DNA from: JALYNX01 sp963746905
Lineage (GTDB): Bacteria; Actinomycetota; Acidimicrobiia; Spongiisociales; ZC4RG35
Length of the DNA: 64,000 nt
Assembly: GCA_963746905.1 (NCBI GenBank)
Contig: CAVVCY010000003.1
Coordinates: 1-64,000, forward strand
Reading direction: 5' to 3'
The notes below the pieces were generated by a model. The model was given only the letters and a program-made list of their open reading frames with translations. It was not told where the DNA came from and did not search any database. Made by a program: the position numbers and the translations under genes. Positions 19,196 to 28,016 of this stretch are shown here, piece after piece (the stretch's first letter is position 1; every line of letters begins with the position of its first letter).

Positions 19196-19590
19196 GGAGC
19201 CGCCGGTCCTGGAGCCCGGCGCCCCGGTCGAGATCGACTAGCGCGAAAACACCCGCGGAGGCGAGCCCGACGATCGTGAAGCCCAGCATGAACGTGGTCG
19301 AACGCCCGGGTTGCATGTCTTCAGTCCAGCCGTTTGTGGCCCCAATGGTCTAGGGCGGTTTGTCCCTTCGTGGTGTGACCACCGGCAGCCGACACGCCGC
19401 CACCTGAGGTTGAGGGTGACGCGCACGTTCATCCTCCGTTGGCACGGTAGACGCGTACACCCACGCGACCGTTTGTAGCTGGTGTGGGGATCGTCGAATC
19501 GACCGAGACGAGGAGCAGATCTGATACGCCTCTCAGGCCAACAAGTCTCGAACGAAGAGAACCCATGTGCACTCCCAGGGGTTCGTTTCG
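19196..19590. other. Gene-poor gap before tRNA-fMet
   Basis: No convincing gene is present. A minus-strand frame from 19316 encodes about 40 residues with one hydrophobic stretch (FMLGFTIVGLASAGVFALV) and could be the last helix of a lost transporter, but no family match is clear. Bases 19541-19590 are the tRNA trailer, with the inverted repeat GAACCC/GGGTTC that also occurs beside the truncated tRNA copy at 5190-5232. Confidence 0.4.
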
Positions 19591-19664
<74 letters not shown>

Positions 19665-19796
19665 TCGATGGAATAGCCAATTGTAAGGCCCGGGCAGCGT
19701 TGTGCAACACGTGCCTGCAGGCCGGGGACCATCGGCCCTACCCAGCCCAAGTGGCATTAGGCATGGTTGGAGCAGAATCAACTGGAGGTCCAACCC

Positions 19797-20555
19797 ATGG
19801 CTAGGCATGACTTCGCGAACAGAGTGGCGATCATCACCGGCGGTGGATCAGGTATCGGCGAGGCATGTGCCGACACGTTCGCAAGCGCCGGAGCGAAAGT
19901 CGTGATCGCCGACTACGACGAGCTCAACGGGCAACGAGTCGCCGATGCCATCAAAGCCGCAGGCGGAACCGCTGCCTTCATGAAGGTGGATGTATCGGAT
20001 CCCACGCAGGTCGAGGCGATGGTCCAGCGGACCGTCGAGACCTTCGGAGGGCTCAACATCGCAGTCAACAACGCCGGGATCGGCGGCGCCCAGGCCCCAA
20101 CCGGCGAGTACCCCCTGGACAGCTGGCGACAGGTGATCGGGATTAACCTCGACGGCGTCTTCTACGGAATGCGCTACGAGATACCAGCCATGCTCGAGAG
20201 TGGTGGTGGCGCCATCGTCAACATGGCCTCGATCCTCGGAAGTGTCGGCTTCGCCAACTCTCCGGCCTATGTCAGCGCCAAGCATGGGGTGCTCGGCCTC
20301 ACCAGGACTGCAGCCATCGAGTATTCAGCGAAGGGGATCCGGGTCAACTCGGTGGGACCCGGCTTCATCCGGACCCCGCTGTTGGATAGCAACCTCGACG
20401 AGGCGACGCTCGATGCCATCGCGGCGATGCACCCGATTCAGCGGTTGGGCACTGCCCAGGAAGTGGCGGCCCTGGTCGCCTTCCTCTGCTCCGATGAGGC
20501 GTCCTTCTGTACAGGCGGGTACTACCTGGTCGACGGGGCATACACCTCGCAATAG
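19797..20555 (+). CDS. SDR-family oxidoreductase
   Basis: 252 residues from ATG 19797, chosen because CTGGAGG lies about eight bases before it. Cofactor motif TGGGSGIG is near residues 14-21, NNAG at 91-94, catalytic Ser145-Tyr158-Lys162. A classical cytoplasmic NAD(P)-dependent short-chain dehydrogenase; substrate not predictable. It is the first gene beyond the tRNA-fMet and converges on the VOC gene. Confidence 0.87.
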   Translation: MARHDFANRVAIITGGGSGIGEACADTFASAGAKVVIADYDELNGQRVADAIKAAGGTAAFMKVDVSDPTQVEAMVQRTVETFGGLNIAVNNAGIGGAQAPTGEYPLDSWRQVIGINLDGVFYGMRYEIPAMLESGGGAIVNMASILGSVGFANSPAYVSAKHGVLGLTRTAAIEYSAKGIRVNSVGPGFIRTPLLDSNLDEATLDAIAAMHPIQRLGTAQEVAALVAFLCSDEASFCTGGYYLVDGAYTSQ

Positions 20556-20582
20556 TTGCGGCTGCTAGTCCCCGGTCAGGCC

Positions 20583-20951
20583 CTACTCCAGGGTGATTGC
20601 CACCCAACCGGTGATGCTGGCGGCGTGACCATCGGGATCGACGAAGTGCGCGGCCAGCAGACTTCGGGTTCCATCCGTAGTGACCACTCTGGGCTCGATT
20701 TCGAACGGAACCCCGCGTCCGGCCATATCCGAGAAGGAATCGCTGATGTCATCGACTTCGAGCACCACCTCGGTCATCGAATGGTCTTCGATCAAGTCGT
20801 CGACCTGATTCAAGGCGAGCTGGATTGATCCGGCGTCGAGGAAGGCGAAAGCCTCGAAACGACCGAGCAAAGGCAGCCCAACCATGTCCGACCAGAAGCC
20901 GACCGACCGGTCGAGGTCGTTTGTGCGCAGGATGACGTTGGAAACCTTCAT
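20583..20951 (-). CDS. VOC-family (glyoxalase/bleomycin-resistance fold) protein
   Basis: 122 residues with two beta-alpha-beta-beta-beta modules: VILRTNDLDRSVGFWSDMVG opens the first, and AAHFVDPDGHAASITGW closes the second, supplying a likely metal or substrate residue. The family includes glyoxalases and dioxygenases but most small members lack a known role. Ends 28 bases from the convergent SDR gene. Confidence 0.8.
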   Translation of the reverse strand: MKVSNVILRTNDLDRSVGFWSDMVGLPLLGRFEAFAFLDAGSIQLALNQVDDLIEDHSMTEVVLEVDDISDSFSDMAGRGVPFEIEPRVVTTDGTRSLLAAHFVDPDGHAASITGWVAITLE

Positions 20952-20977
20952 CCCAAAACGCTACCGATCACGAACGT

Positions 20978-21088
20978 TCAGTCGAGCTCGTCCCACCAGA
21001 TGGCGATCATCGAGTAGACCCCGACGACGACCATCAGAATCGCCGCGACCCCGGCCACAAGATTCAAAAGCAACCCCATATCCGACAT
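20978..21088 (-). CDS. Possible 36-residue single-pass membrane protein
   Basis: A short frame starting at ATG 21088: MSDMGLLLNLVAGV, then a hydrophobic helix through VVGVYSMIAIWW, ending DELD. One membrane segment and an acidic tail are visible. No good ribosome-binding site precedes the ATG. It lies between the VOC gene and infA on the same strand. Not recognised; composition suggests a real small membrane protein but chance is possible. Confidence 0.4.
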   Translation of the reverse strand: MSDMGLLLNLVAGVAAILMVVVGVYSMIAIWWDELD

Positions 21089-21160
21089 GATCGGAGGTGG
21101 GTGTGACAAATTCCATAGCGCGAGGAACCCATTTAGTTGCCGCGAGGTGAATGTTTGTCG

Positions 21161-21388
21161 CTAGCGGTAGCGCCAGACGATGCGCCCGCGTGTCGGGTCA
21201 TAGGTAGACACCTCGACGTCGACGGTGTCCCCGGGCAGGACGCGAATGCCCCGACCACGGCGCATGCGGCCGGACGGCTTGGCAAGCAACTCGAAGCCAC
21301 TATCCAACTTCACCTCGAAGGTGGAGTCGGGGAGCATCTTGACCACGGTGCCGCGCATCCGTATGTATTCGTCTTCGTCTTTTGCCAT
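21161..21388 (-). CDS. infA: Translation initiation factor IF-1
   Basis: 75 residues with the OB-fold of IF-1: GTVVKMLPDSTFEVKLDSG, SGRMRRGRGIRVLPGD and VEVSTYDPTRGRIVWRYR. It binds the ribosomal A site during initiation. Usually infA sits in the spc/alpha ribosomal protein cluster; here it stands alone between a tiny membrane-protein frame and a VapBC pair. It may therefore be a second, divergent copy. The C-terminus (RGRIVWRYR) and central basic loop are well kept. Confidence 0.88.
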   Translation of the reverse strand: MAKDEDEYIRMRGTVVKMLPDSTFEVKLDSGFELLAKPSGRMRRGRGIRVLPGDTVDVEVSTYDPTRGRIVWRYR

Positions 21389-21445
21389 GGGTTCCTTGGG
21401 AGCGGCTCCACGATAGAAGGATGAGGCCGACTGTGAAGAATGCGG

Positions 21446-21856
21446 TCAAACAGGTGCAAGCGAGAGATCGGAGACCGATGCGATCCTCTCGAAGTCGGCG
21501 TCGGCCGCGAGCAAAGGCACTTCTTTGCCGATGGCCACCGCCGCAACCAACAGGTCGTTGCTGTTGGCGGGGGTGAAACCGACCTTCCTGAGGCGGGTGT
21601 AGAGATCGGCCGCCACTTCGTAGTCGAACAGTGGTCTGGTCGGAAGCATCCGACACCTATTCATCAACGCCAACAGTTTGCTTCTCTGACCGTGGCTGCC
21701 TGCTCCGGAAAGCAGCTCCATGACCACCACGTCGGTGGTGGCGATTCGATGTTCACTCGAGCCCACCATCGAACGCAAGGCGACGTTCGTCGGGGAGCCT
21801 GTTGCCCTGAGATACTCGACCCAGGCCGAGGTATCGATGAGTGTCGTCAGTCCCAC
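21446..21856 (-). CDS. VapC-type PIN-domain toxin
   Basis: 136 residues with the four acidic PIN residues: Asp8 (LIDTSAWVEYL), Glu47 (VVVMELLSG), Asp101 (ANSNDLLVA) and Asp119 with Asp121 (LAADADFERI). PIN toxins are Mg-dependent ribonucleases. The start overlaps the end of the antitoxin gene by 10 bases, the standard VapBC arrangement. All active-site residues are present, so it should be active. Confidence 0.9.
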   Translation of the reverse strand: MGLTTLIDTSAWVEYLRATGSPTNVALRSMVGSSEHRIATTDVVVMELLSGAGSHGQRSKLLALMNRCRMLPTRPLFDYEVAADLYTRLRKVGFTPANSNDLLVAAVAIGKEVPLLAADADFERIASVSDLSLAPV

Positions 21857-22062
21857 TCTTCGATCACCACCACCCCGCCAATCTCGTCGAGGTCCCCATC
21901 CCAGCCGAACCCCTCCATGGCCAGGGCCTCTTCTTTGGTCATCACACCGCCAACCAGGCTCCGCAGTGCCAAATCGACCGCCTCCTTCTTGGTGCGGAGG
22001 CCGTAACGCTCCATCGCCATCTCGACCAGGCGATCATCGAGATCGATGTTGGTTCTGCTCAT
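21847..22062 (-). CDS. VapB-type antitoxin
   Basis: 71 residues from ATG 22062: MSRTNIDLDDRLVEMAMERY opens with the ribbon-helix-helix DNA-binding part of the VapB family, followed by KKEAVDLALRSLV and an acidic C-terminus (DGDLDEIGGVVVIEEWD) that would bind and block VapC. An upstream in-frame ATG would run into the operator and is not preferred. Part of the VapBC operon with the overlapping toxin gene. Confidence 0.85.
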   Translation of the reverse strand: MSRTNIDLDDRLVEMAMERYGLRTKKEAVDLALRSLVGGVMTKEEALAMEGFGWDGDLDEIGGVVVIEEWD

Positions 22063-22090
22063 ATACACCATGATACACATCAAGGTGTAT
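22063..22090. promoter_or_regulatory. Inverted repeat upstream of vapB
   Basis: ATACACC and GGTGTAT are perfect inverted arms separated by 14 bases, directly abutting the VapB start codon at 22062. The spacer holds another ATACAC copy. This fits the autoregulatory operator of a VapBC complex. Confidence 0.55.
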
Positions 22091-22105
22091 CCGATCCCAG
22101 GATGG

Positions 22106-24991
22106 TCAGCTGATCGACCCGACCACGGCCTGCACTGAGCTGTCGACGAGCGACTTGGCCTCTTCCAGAAGACGCTGCGCCTCGTCGACCCAGCGCTGAT
22201 ACTCGGAGAGGTTGCCCTCGCGGAGAGCGCCATCGGCATTGGCGAACGCATCGGCCGCTTGATCAAGAAGGGCCTCGATGGTGGCACCGTCAGGAGTCGT
22301 CGGCTCGACGGGTTGACCGCCCTCTCCTCCGAAGACCAACCCCAGTGCGCCCTCGAGGGTCTCGGACCATTCGACCTGGTCCCCGTAGATGACGATCACC
22401 CGCCTGAACTCGGGAAAGCCACCCACTTCCGCCTTGAGAAAAATCGGCTGGACGTACATCAAGGAGTCTTTGATCGGCACCACCAGCATGTCACCCTTGA
22501 TCACCTCGGAGCCCTGGCTGTCCCACAAAGTGAACTGCTGGGAGATCTCAGCGTCTTGTTCGATCCGTTGCCCAACTTGTTCGGTGCCGTCAACGAGCTT
22601 TCCCTGGGGCATCCTGAAGTCGACGAGACGGCCATATCGGCCTGGAGTCGAATCAGCGACGAGGAAACTGGTCATGTTCGGCTTGGTCGAAGGGGTGAAC
22701 GGCTGCAACAGCAGGTACGAGAGGTCGGTCTCACCGGGGAGACTGGTCAGGATGTAATAAGGCAGGATCTCGTCGCGATAAGAGGGCACTCCCGAAGCGC
22801 TGCCGTCATCGTCCCCGAACAGCAACTCAGAACCGTTCCCGGTGCCACGGGAGATGGTGGAAGGATCCTTCGGGAGTGACCAGGCATCATTTCCCGAGAA
22901 CAATTCGGTGTAGTCGGTGACGTGATATTCCAGGTAGAGCTGTCCCTGGACCCGGAACAGGTCCTGCGGGTAGCGCAGGTGGTCCTCCAACCCTTCAGGC
23001 ATCTCAGCCGAGGGCTTGAACAGGCCGGGAAAAGCCTGCGACCAGGCCTGGGCGATCGGGTCCGCAGGGTCGTTCAGGTAGAAGGTGACGTCGCCGTCGT
23101 AGGAGTCGACCACGGCTTTGACCGAGTTCCTCATGTAGTTGACTCCCGGTCGAAGCAAGGTCGATCGAGCGAGACGGCCGACAGCCTCCCGGGTCAACGG
23201 CTGTGAGTACGGGTAATGGTTCGACGTGGTGTAGAGGTCAAGCACCCACAGAATCCGCCCGTCGATGATCACCGGGTAGGGGTCGGTGTCGACCGTGAGG
23301 AAGGGCGCCACATCCTCGACTATCTGGCGGATGTTGCGCTCGACAAGGACCCGGCTGTCGGGTCGGACTTCACCTGAGATCAAAAGGTTCAAGTCCCGGT
23401 AGCGGAACGCGAAGGCAATCTTCTTCCAGATGCTGCTCAGACCAACACCGGCTTCCCCGTCGTAGCTGTTGTATTCCGTGCCCTCGCCCTGGAGGGGGAA
23501 GTCGATTTCCTGGGGGGCGTCGCCGGTGTCCACGATGACCGGCCGGCCCGGCTCGTAGGTCTCTCCGAAGTAGACCCGCGGCTGTTCCAACTCCAACTGG
23601 GAAACCGAGGCGACGGGGGGAACGTCCTTGAGCAGGAACTGCGGTTGTCCGTCGGCGTTGACCACCGCGGCCGCGTTGACCACAGCGCCGACCCCGTGGG
23701 TGTAGATCAGGCGCTGGTTTTGCCAGTCGTCCCGCGGGAGGTTCTGCTCTTCCAACTCCCGAACCGCCAGCATCACCTGAGTGGGCACTCCGTCGTCGAT
23801 GTAGCGATCGGTGTCAACCAGCGAGAGGTTGTAGTAGTTGCGGAGCTCCTGGAAGTTCTTGTAGGTGAGCGGCAACACTGACGGAGCCCAGATCCGCAGG
23901 TTGTCGACAGTCAACTGATTGGCAACAATGTCTTCAGAGGTGATGTCCTCCGCCGCCGCGAACGGCTTCACCTCCACCTGGTCCAAACCCCAGGCGGCGC
24001 GTGTGAATTCGAGGTTGTGTTTGAGGTACTCGGTCTCTTTGTTGAGCGGAGCGGGGACCACCTGGAAGCGCTGGACGATGGCCGGATAGATCGCGGCAGC
24101 AGCAACAGCCACGATGATCCACGACCCAACCGCCACCGCAGCCAGGGTCCAGCCCTGACGGAAGATGTTGACGATGAAAAGCACCGCCGCGACCAAGGCG
24201 ACCAGGATCAGCAGCCGGTACGCAGGGAGCCGAGCAGTGATGTCGGTGAATCCCGGTCCGAAGAAGCTGCCCCGGTCGGACAACATCAACTCGAACATGT
24301 CTAGTCGGTAGACCACCGCCCGAACCAGTGCGATCAGGGCGAGCATCACCGAGAGGTGGGTCTTAGGCCCGCGGGCGACAGTGAATCTCCTACCTGTGAA
24401 GCGAATCCCACCGTTGAAGTAGTGGGAGACGACCACCATCAGAGTTGCCAGCACGAGAGCGTTGAAGAGCCAGTCCGCCATCTCAGACCACAGCGGAAGA
24501 CGAAAGACGTAGAACCCCACGTCCATTCCAAAAATTGGATCGGTCACCCCGAAGCTCTTGGAGTTCATGAAGAGGAACACTTCCTCTCGCCACGAGGCGA
24601 CGGTCAGCCCCAACAGCACGGCGAGGAACGAGGTGACCCAGAACCGGACCTGGCGGACCCGCGGCTCCATCCACTCCCGAAACCGCTCGATGAGCTCCTC
24701 CTCCTCGCTGAGATCGAATGGAGCCCAACGCGGTGAGAACCGATCCACAAGACGCAGGCTCACCCAGAGGATGAGGAAAGCAACGGCGATGCCGATCGCC
24801 CCGAGAAAGATCGACATCCCCCATTTCCGCTGCCAGACGCTTGCGTAGCCGATGGAGTCGAACCACAGAAAGTCGGTCCACAACGTGCCGAGAGCGGTCA
24901 GGACCAGATAGATCACCGCGGCAACAACCACGATCACAGTCAGCGGACGACGGCGGTCCGCCGGATAGTCAGCGGGTGCCCTGGTGAACAT
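22106..24991 (-). CDS. UPF0182-family large membrane protein
   Basis: 961 residues, the usual length for the UPF0182 (COG1615) family common in actinobacteria. The first about 330 residues hold roughly seven membrane segments (VIVVVAAVIYLVLTALG, IFLGAIGIAVAFLILWVSL and others). A long extracytoplasmic domain follows with the family's conserved NVYNQRL-like region (DDWQNQRLIYTHGVGAVVNA) and YNSYDGEAGVGLSSIWKKIA. The C-terminus is acidic and coiled. Function is unknown for the family. Confidence 0.88.
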   Translation of the reverse strand: MFTRAPADYPADRRRPLTVIVVVAAVIYLVLTALGTLWTDFLWFDSIGYASVWQRKWGMSIFLGAIGIAVAFLILWVSLRLVDRFSPRWAPFDLSEEEELIERFREWMEPRVRQVRFWVTSFLAVLLGLTVASWREEVFLFMNSKSFGVTDPIFGMDVGFYVFRLPLWSEMADWLFNALVLATLMVVVSHYFNGGIRFTGRRFTVARGPKTHLSVMLALIALVRAVVYRLDMFELMLSDRGSFFGPGFTDITARLPAYRLLILVALVAAVLFIVNIFRQGWTLAAVAVGSWIIVAVAAAAIYPAIVQRFQVVPAPLNKETEYLKHNLEFTRAAWGLDQVEVKPFAAAEDITSEDIVANQLTVDNLRIWAPSVLPLTYKNFQELRNYYNLSLVDTDRYIDDGVPTQVMLAVRELEEQNLPRDDWQNQRLIYTHGVGAVVNAAAVVNADGQPQFLLKDVPPVASVSQLELEQPRVYFGETYEPGRPVIVDTGDAPQEIDFPLQGEGTEYNSYDGEAGVGLSSIWKKIAFAFRYRDLNLLISGEVRPDSRVLVERNIRQIVEDVAPFLTVDTDPYPVIIDGRILWVLDLYTTSNHYPYSQPLTREAVGRLARSTLLRPGVNYMRNSVKAVVDSYDGDVTFYLNDPADPIAQAWSQAFPGLFKPSAEMPEGLEDHLRYPQDLFRVQGQLYLEYHVTDYTELFSGNDAWSLPKDPSTISRGTGNGSELLFGDDDGSASGVPSYRDEILPYYILTSLPGETDLSYLLLQPFTPSTKPNMTSFLVADSTPGRYGRLVDFRMPQGKLVDGTEQVGQRIEQDAEISQQFTLWDSQGSEVIKGDMLVVPIKDSLMYVQPIFLKAEVGGFPEFRRVIVIYGDQVEWSETLEGALGLVFGGEGGQPVEPTTPDGATIEALLDQAADAFANADGALREGNLSEYQRWVDEAQRLLEEAKSLVDSSVQAVVGSIS

Positions 24992-25053
24992 CAGCAGCGA
25001 GGGTAATGCTTACGTGATCTTTGGCATGAGGCGATCCCCGCCGGATGCCCGTT

Positions 25054-26877
25054 CTATGAAAATGCGACCAGAGTGCAAGCGCATCCTGCATGCACCGGTG
25101 GCACGTTGGAAACCGGATCTGATGCCGCATCACGGCAGGCGCTGCAGGGAACCCCACCAGCAAACCACTCGATCTCACCGTTGGCGCCGACCGAGTCCAG
25201 GATGCCGAGGTGATAGCCGCGGAAGGCGAGCTCACGGATTCGGCGCTCAGCTTCATCGGTCCTCCAGCCACGGAAGACCCGGGAGGCGGCCGATTGCCGC
25301 TCGCGCTGTCCATCACCTGCTGAGGCGAGAGCATGGTCGATCGCAGACGACAGGGCTTCGCCGAACCCGTCCGCTGCGTCGGAGTGCGGGGTTTCGCGCC
25401 TCTTCAGACGCAGGCCGGTCATCTCTTCGGCAACGGTGTGGCCTGCCGAATAGCTCTCCGACCACAACCCGATCAGGTCCGCTCGCAGTGTGTCCGCGAG
25501 CAGCCTGCCATCAGGCTTCCACTCGTCGTCGGTTCTGAGGCTGTCGAGCGCAATGTTCTGCGACTCGGTCACCGCCTTCTTGACACCCCGAAGGGCACGA
25601 TTGGTGATTGGGAGCAGACGAGCGTCCCTCTCGTCCATCCATCGTGAGAGCTCGTTGGCGGACACGATGACGCTTGCTGGGGCAGGGAGATGCTCAGCCT
25701 CGGTTGACGTGGCTGCGGGTGGATGCTCGACCCGAGCCGGAGGCGAAGGTTGCTCAGCGGTTTCCCCTCCGCGCAGCGCCGCAAACAGAGCACCGAGATC
25801 GTCGGAGATCGACTGTGTCGGAGGTGACTCAATGGTCGGGGCTTCGACCTCCGGTTCCGGCTCAACAACCTCCTCAACCAGCTCAGCATCGGCCTCAGGC
25901 TCCGACGATTCTTCGGTCTGAGTTACCTGCTGGGGCTCCGCATCGCGCTGTTTGATCCGCTCGACATCCGCCGCCACCTCTTCGGCAAATGGCTCTAAGT
26001 CCGAGGCGTCTCGCTGGCCGGTTTGGATGATCCGCACTGTCTCGCCTGGTTGCCAGGTTGTCCGCGGTGGAGGCGCTTCGGGCTCGTGACGGGGCGTGGG
26101 AGTCACGATCCTGACGCTGGTGCTTGGCTCGGCGACGATGTTGAGCCCCTCGCGCCGCTCGTCCATGGTGCCTTCCAGACGGTTCAGGGTTGCGCGCGCA
26201 TGCTCCAACTCTTCGAGCAACTCTTCCCGTCGCTCCTCCAGAGCCCTGGTGCGCTCCTGGGCCGACTCGGCCGCACGATGCGCCTGCTCGATCATCTCGT
26301 CGTGACGCTTTGACGCTTGAGCACCGGTCTTCTCGGCATCCATCGCCGCAGCGCGCAGGATCTCCTCGGCCTCGCGTCGAGCCGCCGAGGTGAGACGGTG
26401 CGCCTCTCGCTCCGCCTCCCCCATCACAGTCAGGAGGTCACGCTCCGCGTCCTGGCGCATCTGGCGAATTTCGGCGTGGGTCTGGTTGATCAGCTCGGTT
26501 CCGGTTGCCCAGGCATCCCCACGCAAGGCTTCGGAGTCGTTCCTTGCTTCGCTGAGCAGGGTTTCGGCTTCTCCGATCGACTCGGCACGCCAGCGCGCTG
26601 CGTCGAGACTCGCCCGCTCCCGCATCGATTCAGCGGCCTCTCGGGCCGACTGGAGCACCGAGGCGACCTCGCGCCCGACATCGTCGAACTCGGACTTGAG
26701 ATCCCGGTCCGCATATTCCCCGAGACGGGAGGCAAGACGGTCCCTCTGTCCGACGAGAACTTCGATATCGCCGGCCAATTTCTCGAGATATTGGGTGACC
26801 TCGGCAGCGTCGAAGCCCCTCAGCACCGTCCGAAACTGTGCATGGCGGATCTCCTCGGGGACGAGGTCAGTCTCCAT
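25054..26877 (-). CDS. DivIVA-domain coiled-coil protein with phage-head-like C-terminal domain
   Basis: 607 residues. The N-terminus (PEEIRHAQFRTVLRGFDAAE, VTQYLEKLAGDIE) is the DivIVA/GpsB membrane-targeting domain. A long coiled coil rich in Glu/Arg/Ala runs to about residue 250, followed by an acidic, Pro-rich linker to about 440. The last 160 residues are globular and end VPCSACRDA, then VPPVHAGCACTLV. This CxxC...HxxCxC pattern resembles the end of SPP1 gp7/Mu gpF-type phage head-morphogenesis proteins. The DivIVA part suggests a polar or septal scaffold role. The C-terminal assignment is by motif only. Separated by 62 bases from UPF0182. Confidence 0.75.
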   Translation of the reverse strand: METDLVPEEIRHAQFRTVLRGFDAAEVTQYLEKLAGDIEVLVGQRDRLASRLGEYADRDLKSEFDDVGREVASVLQSAREAAESMRERASLDAARWRAESIGEAETLLSEARNDSEALRGDAWATGTELINQTHAEIRQMRQDAERDLLTVMGEAEREAHRLTSAARREAEEILRAAAMDAEKTGAQASKRHDEMIEQAHRAAESAQERTRALEERREELLEELEHARATLNRLEGTMDERREGLNIVAEPSTSVRIVTPTPRHEPEAPPPRTTWQPGETVRIIQTGQRDASDLEPFAEEVAADVERIKQRDAEPQQVTQTEESSEPEADAELVEEVVEPEPEVEAPTIESPPTQSISDDLGALFAALRGGETAEQPSPPARVEHPPAATSTEAEHLPAPASVIVSANELSRWMDERDARLLPITNRALRGVKKAVTESQNIALDSLRTDDEWKPDGRLLADTLRADLIGLWSESYSAGHTVAEEMTGLRLKRRETPHSDAADGFGEALSSAIDHALASAGDGQRERQSAASRVFRGWRTDEAERRIRELAFRGYHLGILDSVGANGEIEWFAGGVPCSACRDAASDPVSNVPPVHAGCACTLVAFS

Positions 26878-26922
26878 CAGACTCGAAAGATACCGACCCC
26901 CTGGTGTTTCGTCGGGCTTTGA

Positions 26923-27957
26923 CTAGACGGCGTGGAGCGTTTTGAGGAAGTCGAGGGCGTCCTGGAGCGATGCCACGGGCACAATTTTGATCGCATTCCG
27001 CTCGGCGGTCAGCGCCTCATCGTAGTTGCCTTTGGGGACCAGGACATACTCGGCTCCGGCAGCTTCAGCCCCGACGATCTTCTGGCGGATGCCTCCGATG
27101 TTCCCCACAGTGCCGTCGTACGCGATCGTCCCGGTGCCCGCGATCACGTGCCCCTGGGTCAGTTCCCCGGGGGTCAACGTGTCGACGATGGCCAGGGTGT
27201 GCATCATCCCCGCCGACGGCCCACCTACGGCCCCAGCATCGATTGACAATGGGAACGGTGGCTCGGTCAGCTCGCCTACGGTGATCCCGATCATGGCCTG
27301 GCCCGGCTCGTCGGGGCGTTCGGCCAGCTCGACCTCGACCGTCTCATCTGATCCCTCCCTGGTGATCCCGACGTCGACCATGTCCCCGGGGTGGTGGCCT
27401 TTGACCGCGTCGGTGAGATCCGTGCCGCTGACAATCTGCACGCCATCGAAGTAATTGACGGAATCGCCGATCTCGAGCACGTCGGACGAGGGAGCGTCAG
27501 GGACGAGGTCGGTGATGCGGACGTCGATTGGGACCATGTCGTACCCCAGATAGGAGAGAGCAACTGTGATGGCCCTCTGCTGCGAGTCATCCATCTGGGA
27601 GAGCACCCGCTGGCGATACTCCTCGTCTGTCTCATCGGGCGCCTGATAGGCCTCCTTGGGCACGAGATCGATGGTGGGGTCGAGTCCGGCGATGAGTGCC
27701 TCGAAAAGATTCACGTCCTGGCTGACAACGGTCAGCATCAGCAACTCGCCATCGGGAGGGAAGGTCTCCACGTCCTCAGCGGTGATGGCATCGGCGGCGT
27801 CTGACACCGGGCCCGACGAGAAGGCGAGAAAGGGCAGCTGGATGTTCCATGCGGCCAGCGCCAGGGCGCCCAACAGAAAGATGCCCCCTACCAAGTAGAT
27901 GGGCCAGGAAGAGCTGCGTTTGCTCTCGTCTTCCACGGTCGAAATCGTAACTGTCAC
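26923..27957 (-). CDS. PDZ-domain Lon-like serine protease (YlbL type)
   Basis: About 344 residues from a GTG at 27957 (27936 is an alternative; a longer frame from 28056 would overlap the bioY start). One N-terminal membrane helix (IYLVGGIFLLGALALAAW) is followed by a PDZ domain (residues about 130-220 with LEIGDSVNYFDGVQIVSG) and a Lon protease-type domain with the Ser in GGPSAGMMHTLAIVD and the Lys in GGIRQKIVGA. Secreted, membrane-anchored protease of Gram-positive bacteria. Divergent from bioY. Confidence 0.85.
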   Translation of the reverse strand: MTVTISTVEDESKRSSSWPIYLVGGIFLLGALALAAWNIQLPFLAFSSGPVSDAADAITAEDVETFPPDGELLMLTVVSQDVNLFEALIAGLDPTIDLVPKEAYQAPDETDEEYRQRVLSQMDDSQQRAITVALSYLGYDMVPIDVRITDLVPDAPSSDVLEIGDSVNYFDGVQIVSGTDLTDAVKGHHPGDMVDVGITREGSDETVEVELAERPDEPGQAMIGITVGELTEPPFPLSIDAGAVGGPSAGMMHTLAIVDTLTPGELTQGHVIAGTGTIAYDGTVGNIGGIRQKIVGAEAAGAEYVLVPKGNYDEALTAERNAIKIVPVASLQDALDFLKTLHAV

Positions 27958-28016
27958 GGCGAAGTAGAGGTCTTGGACGTAATGTTGCACACGGACGGTT
28001 TCCAGGAGATAAAGAG

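Noticed and set aside
19196..19316. Minus-strand hydrophobic frame as a transporter remnant
   Set aside because: Only one hydrophobic stretch of about 20 residues is visible and no family motif; too little to call a gene.
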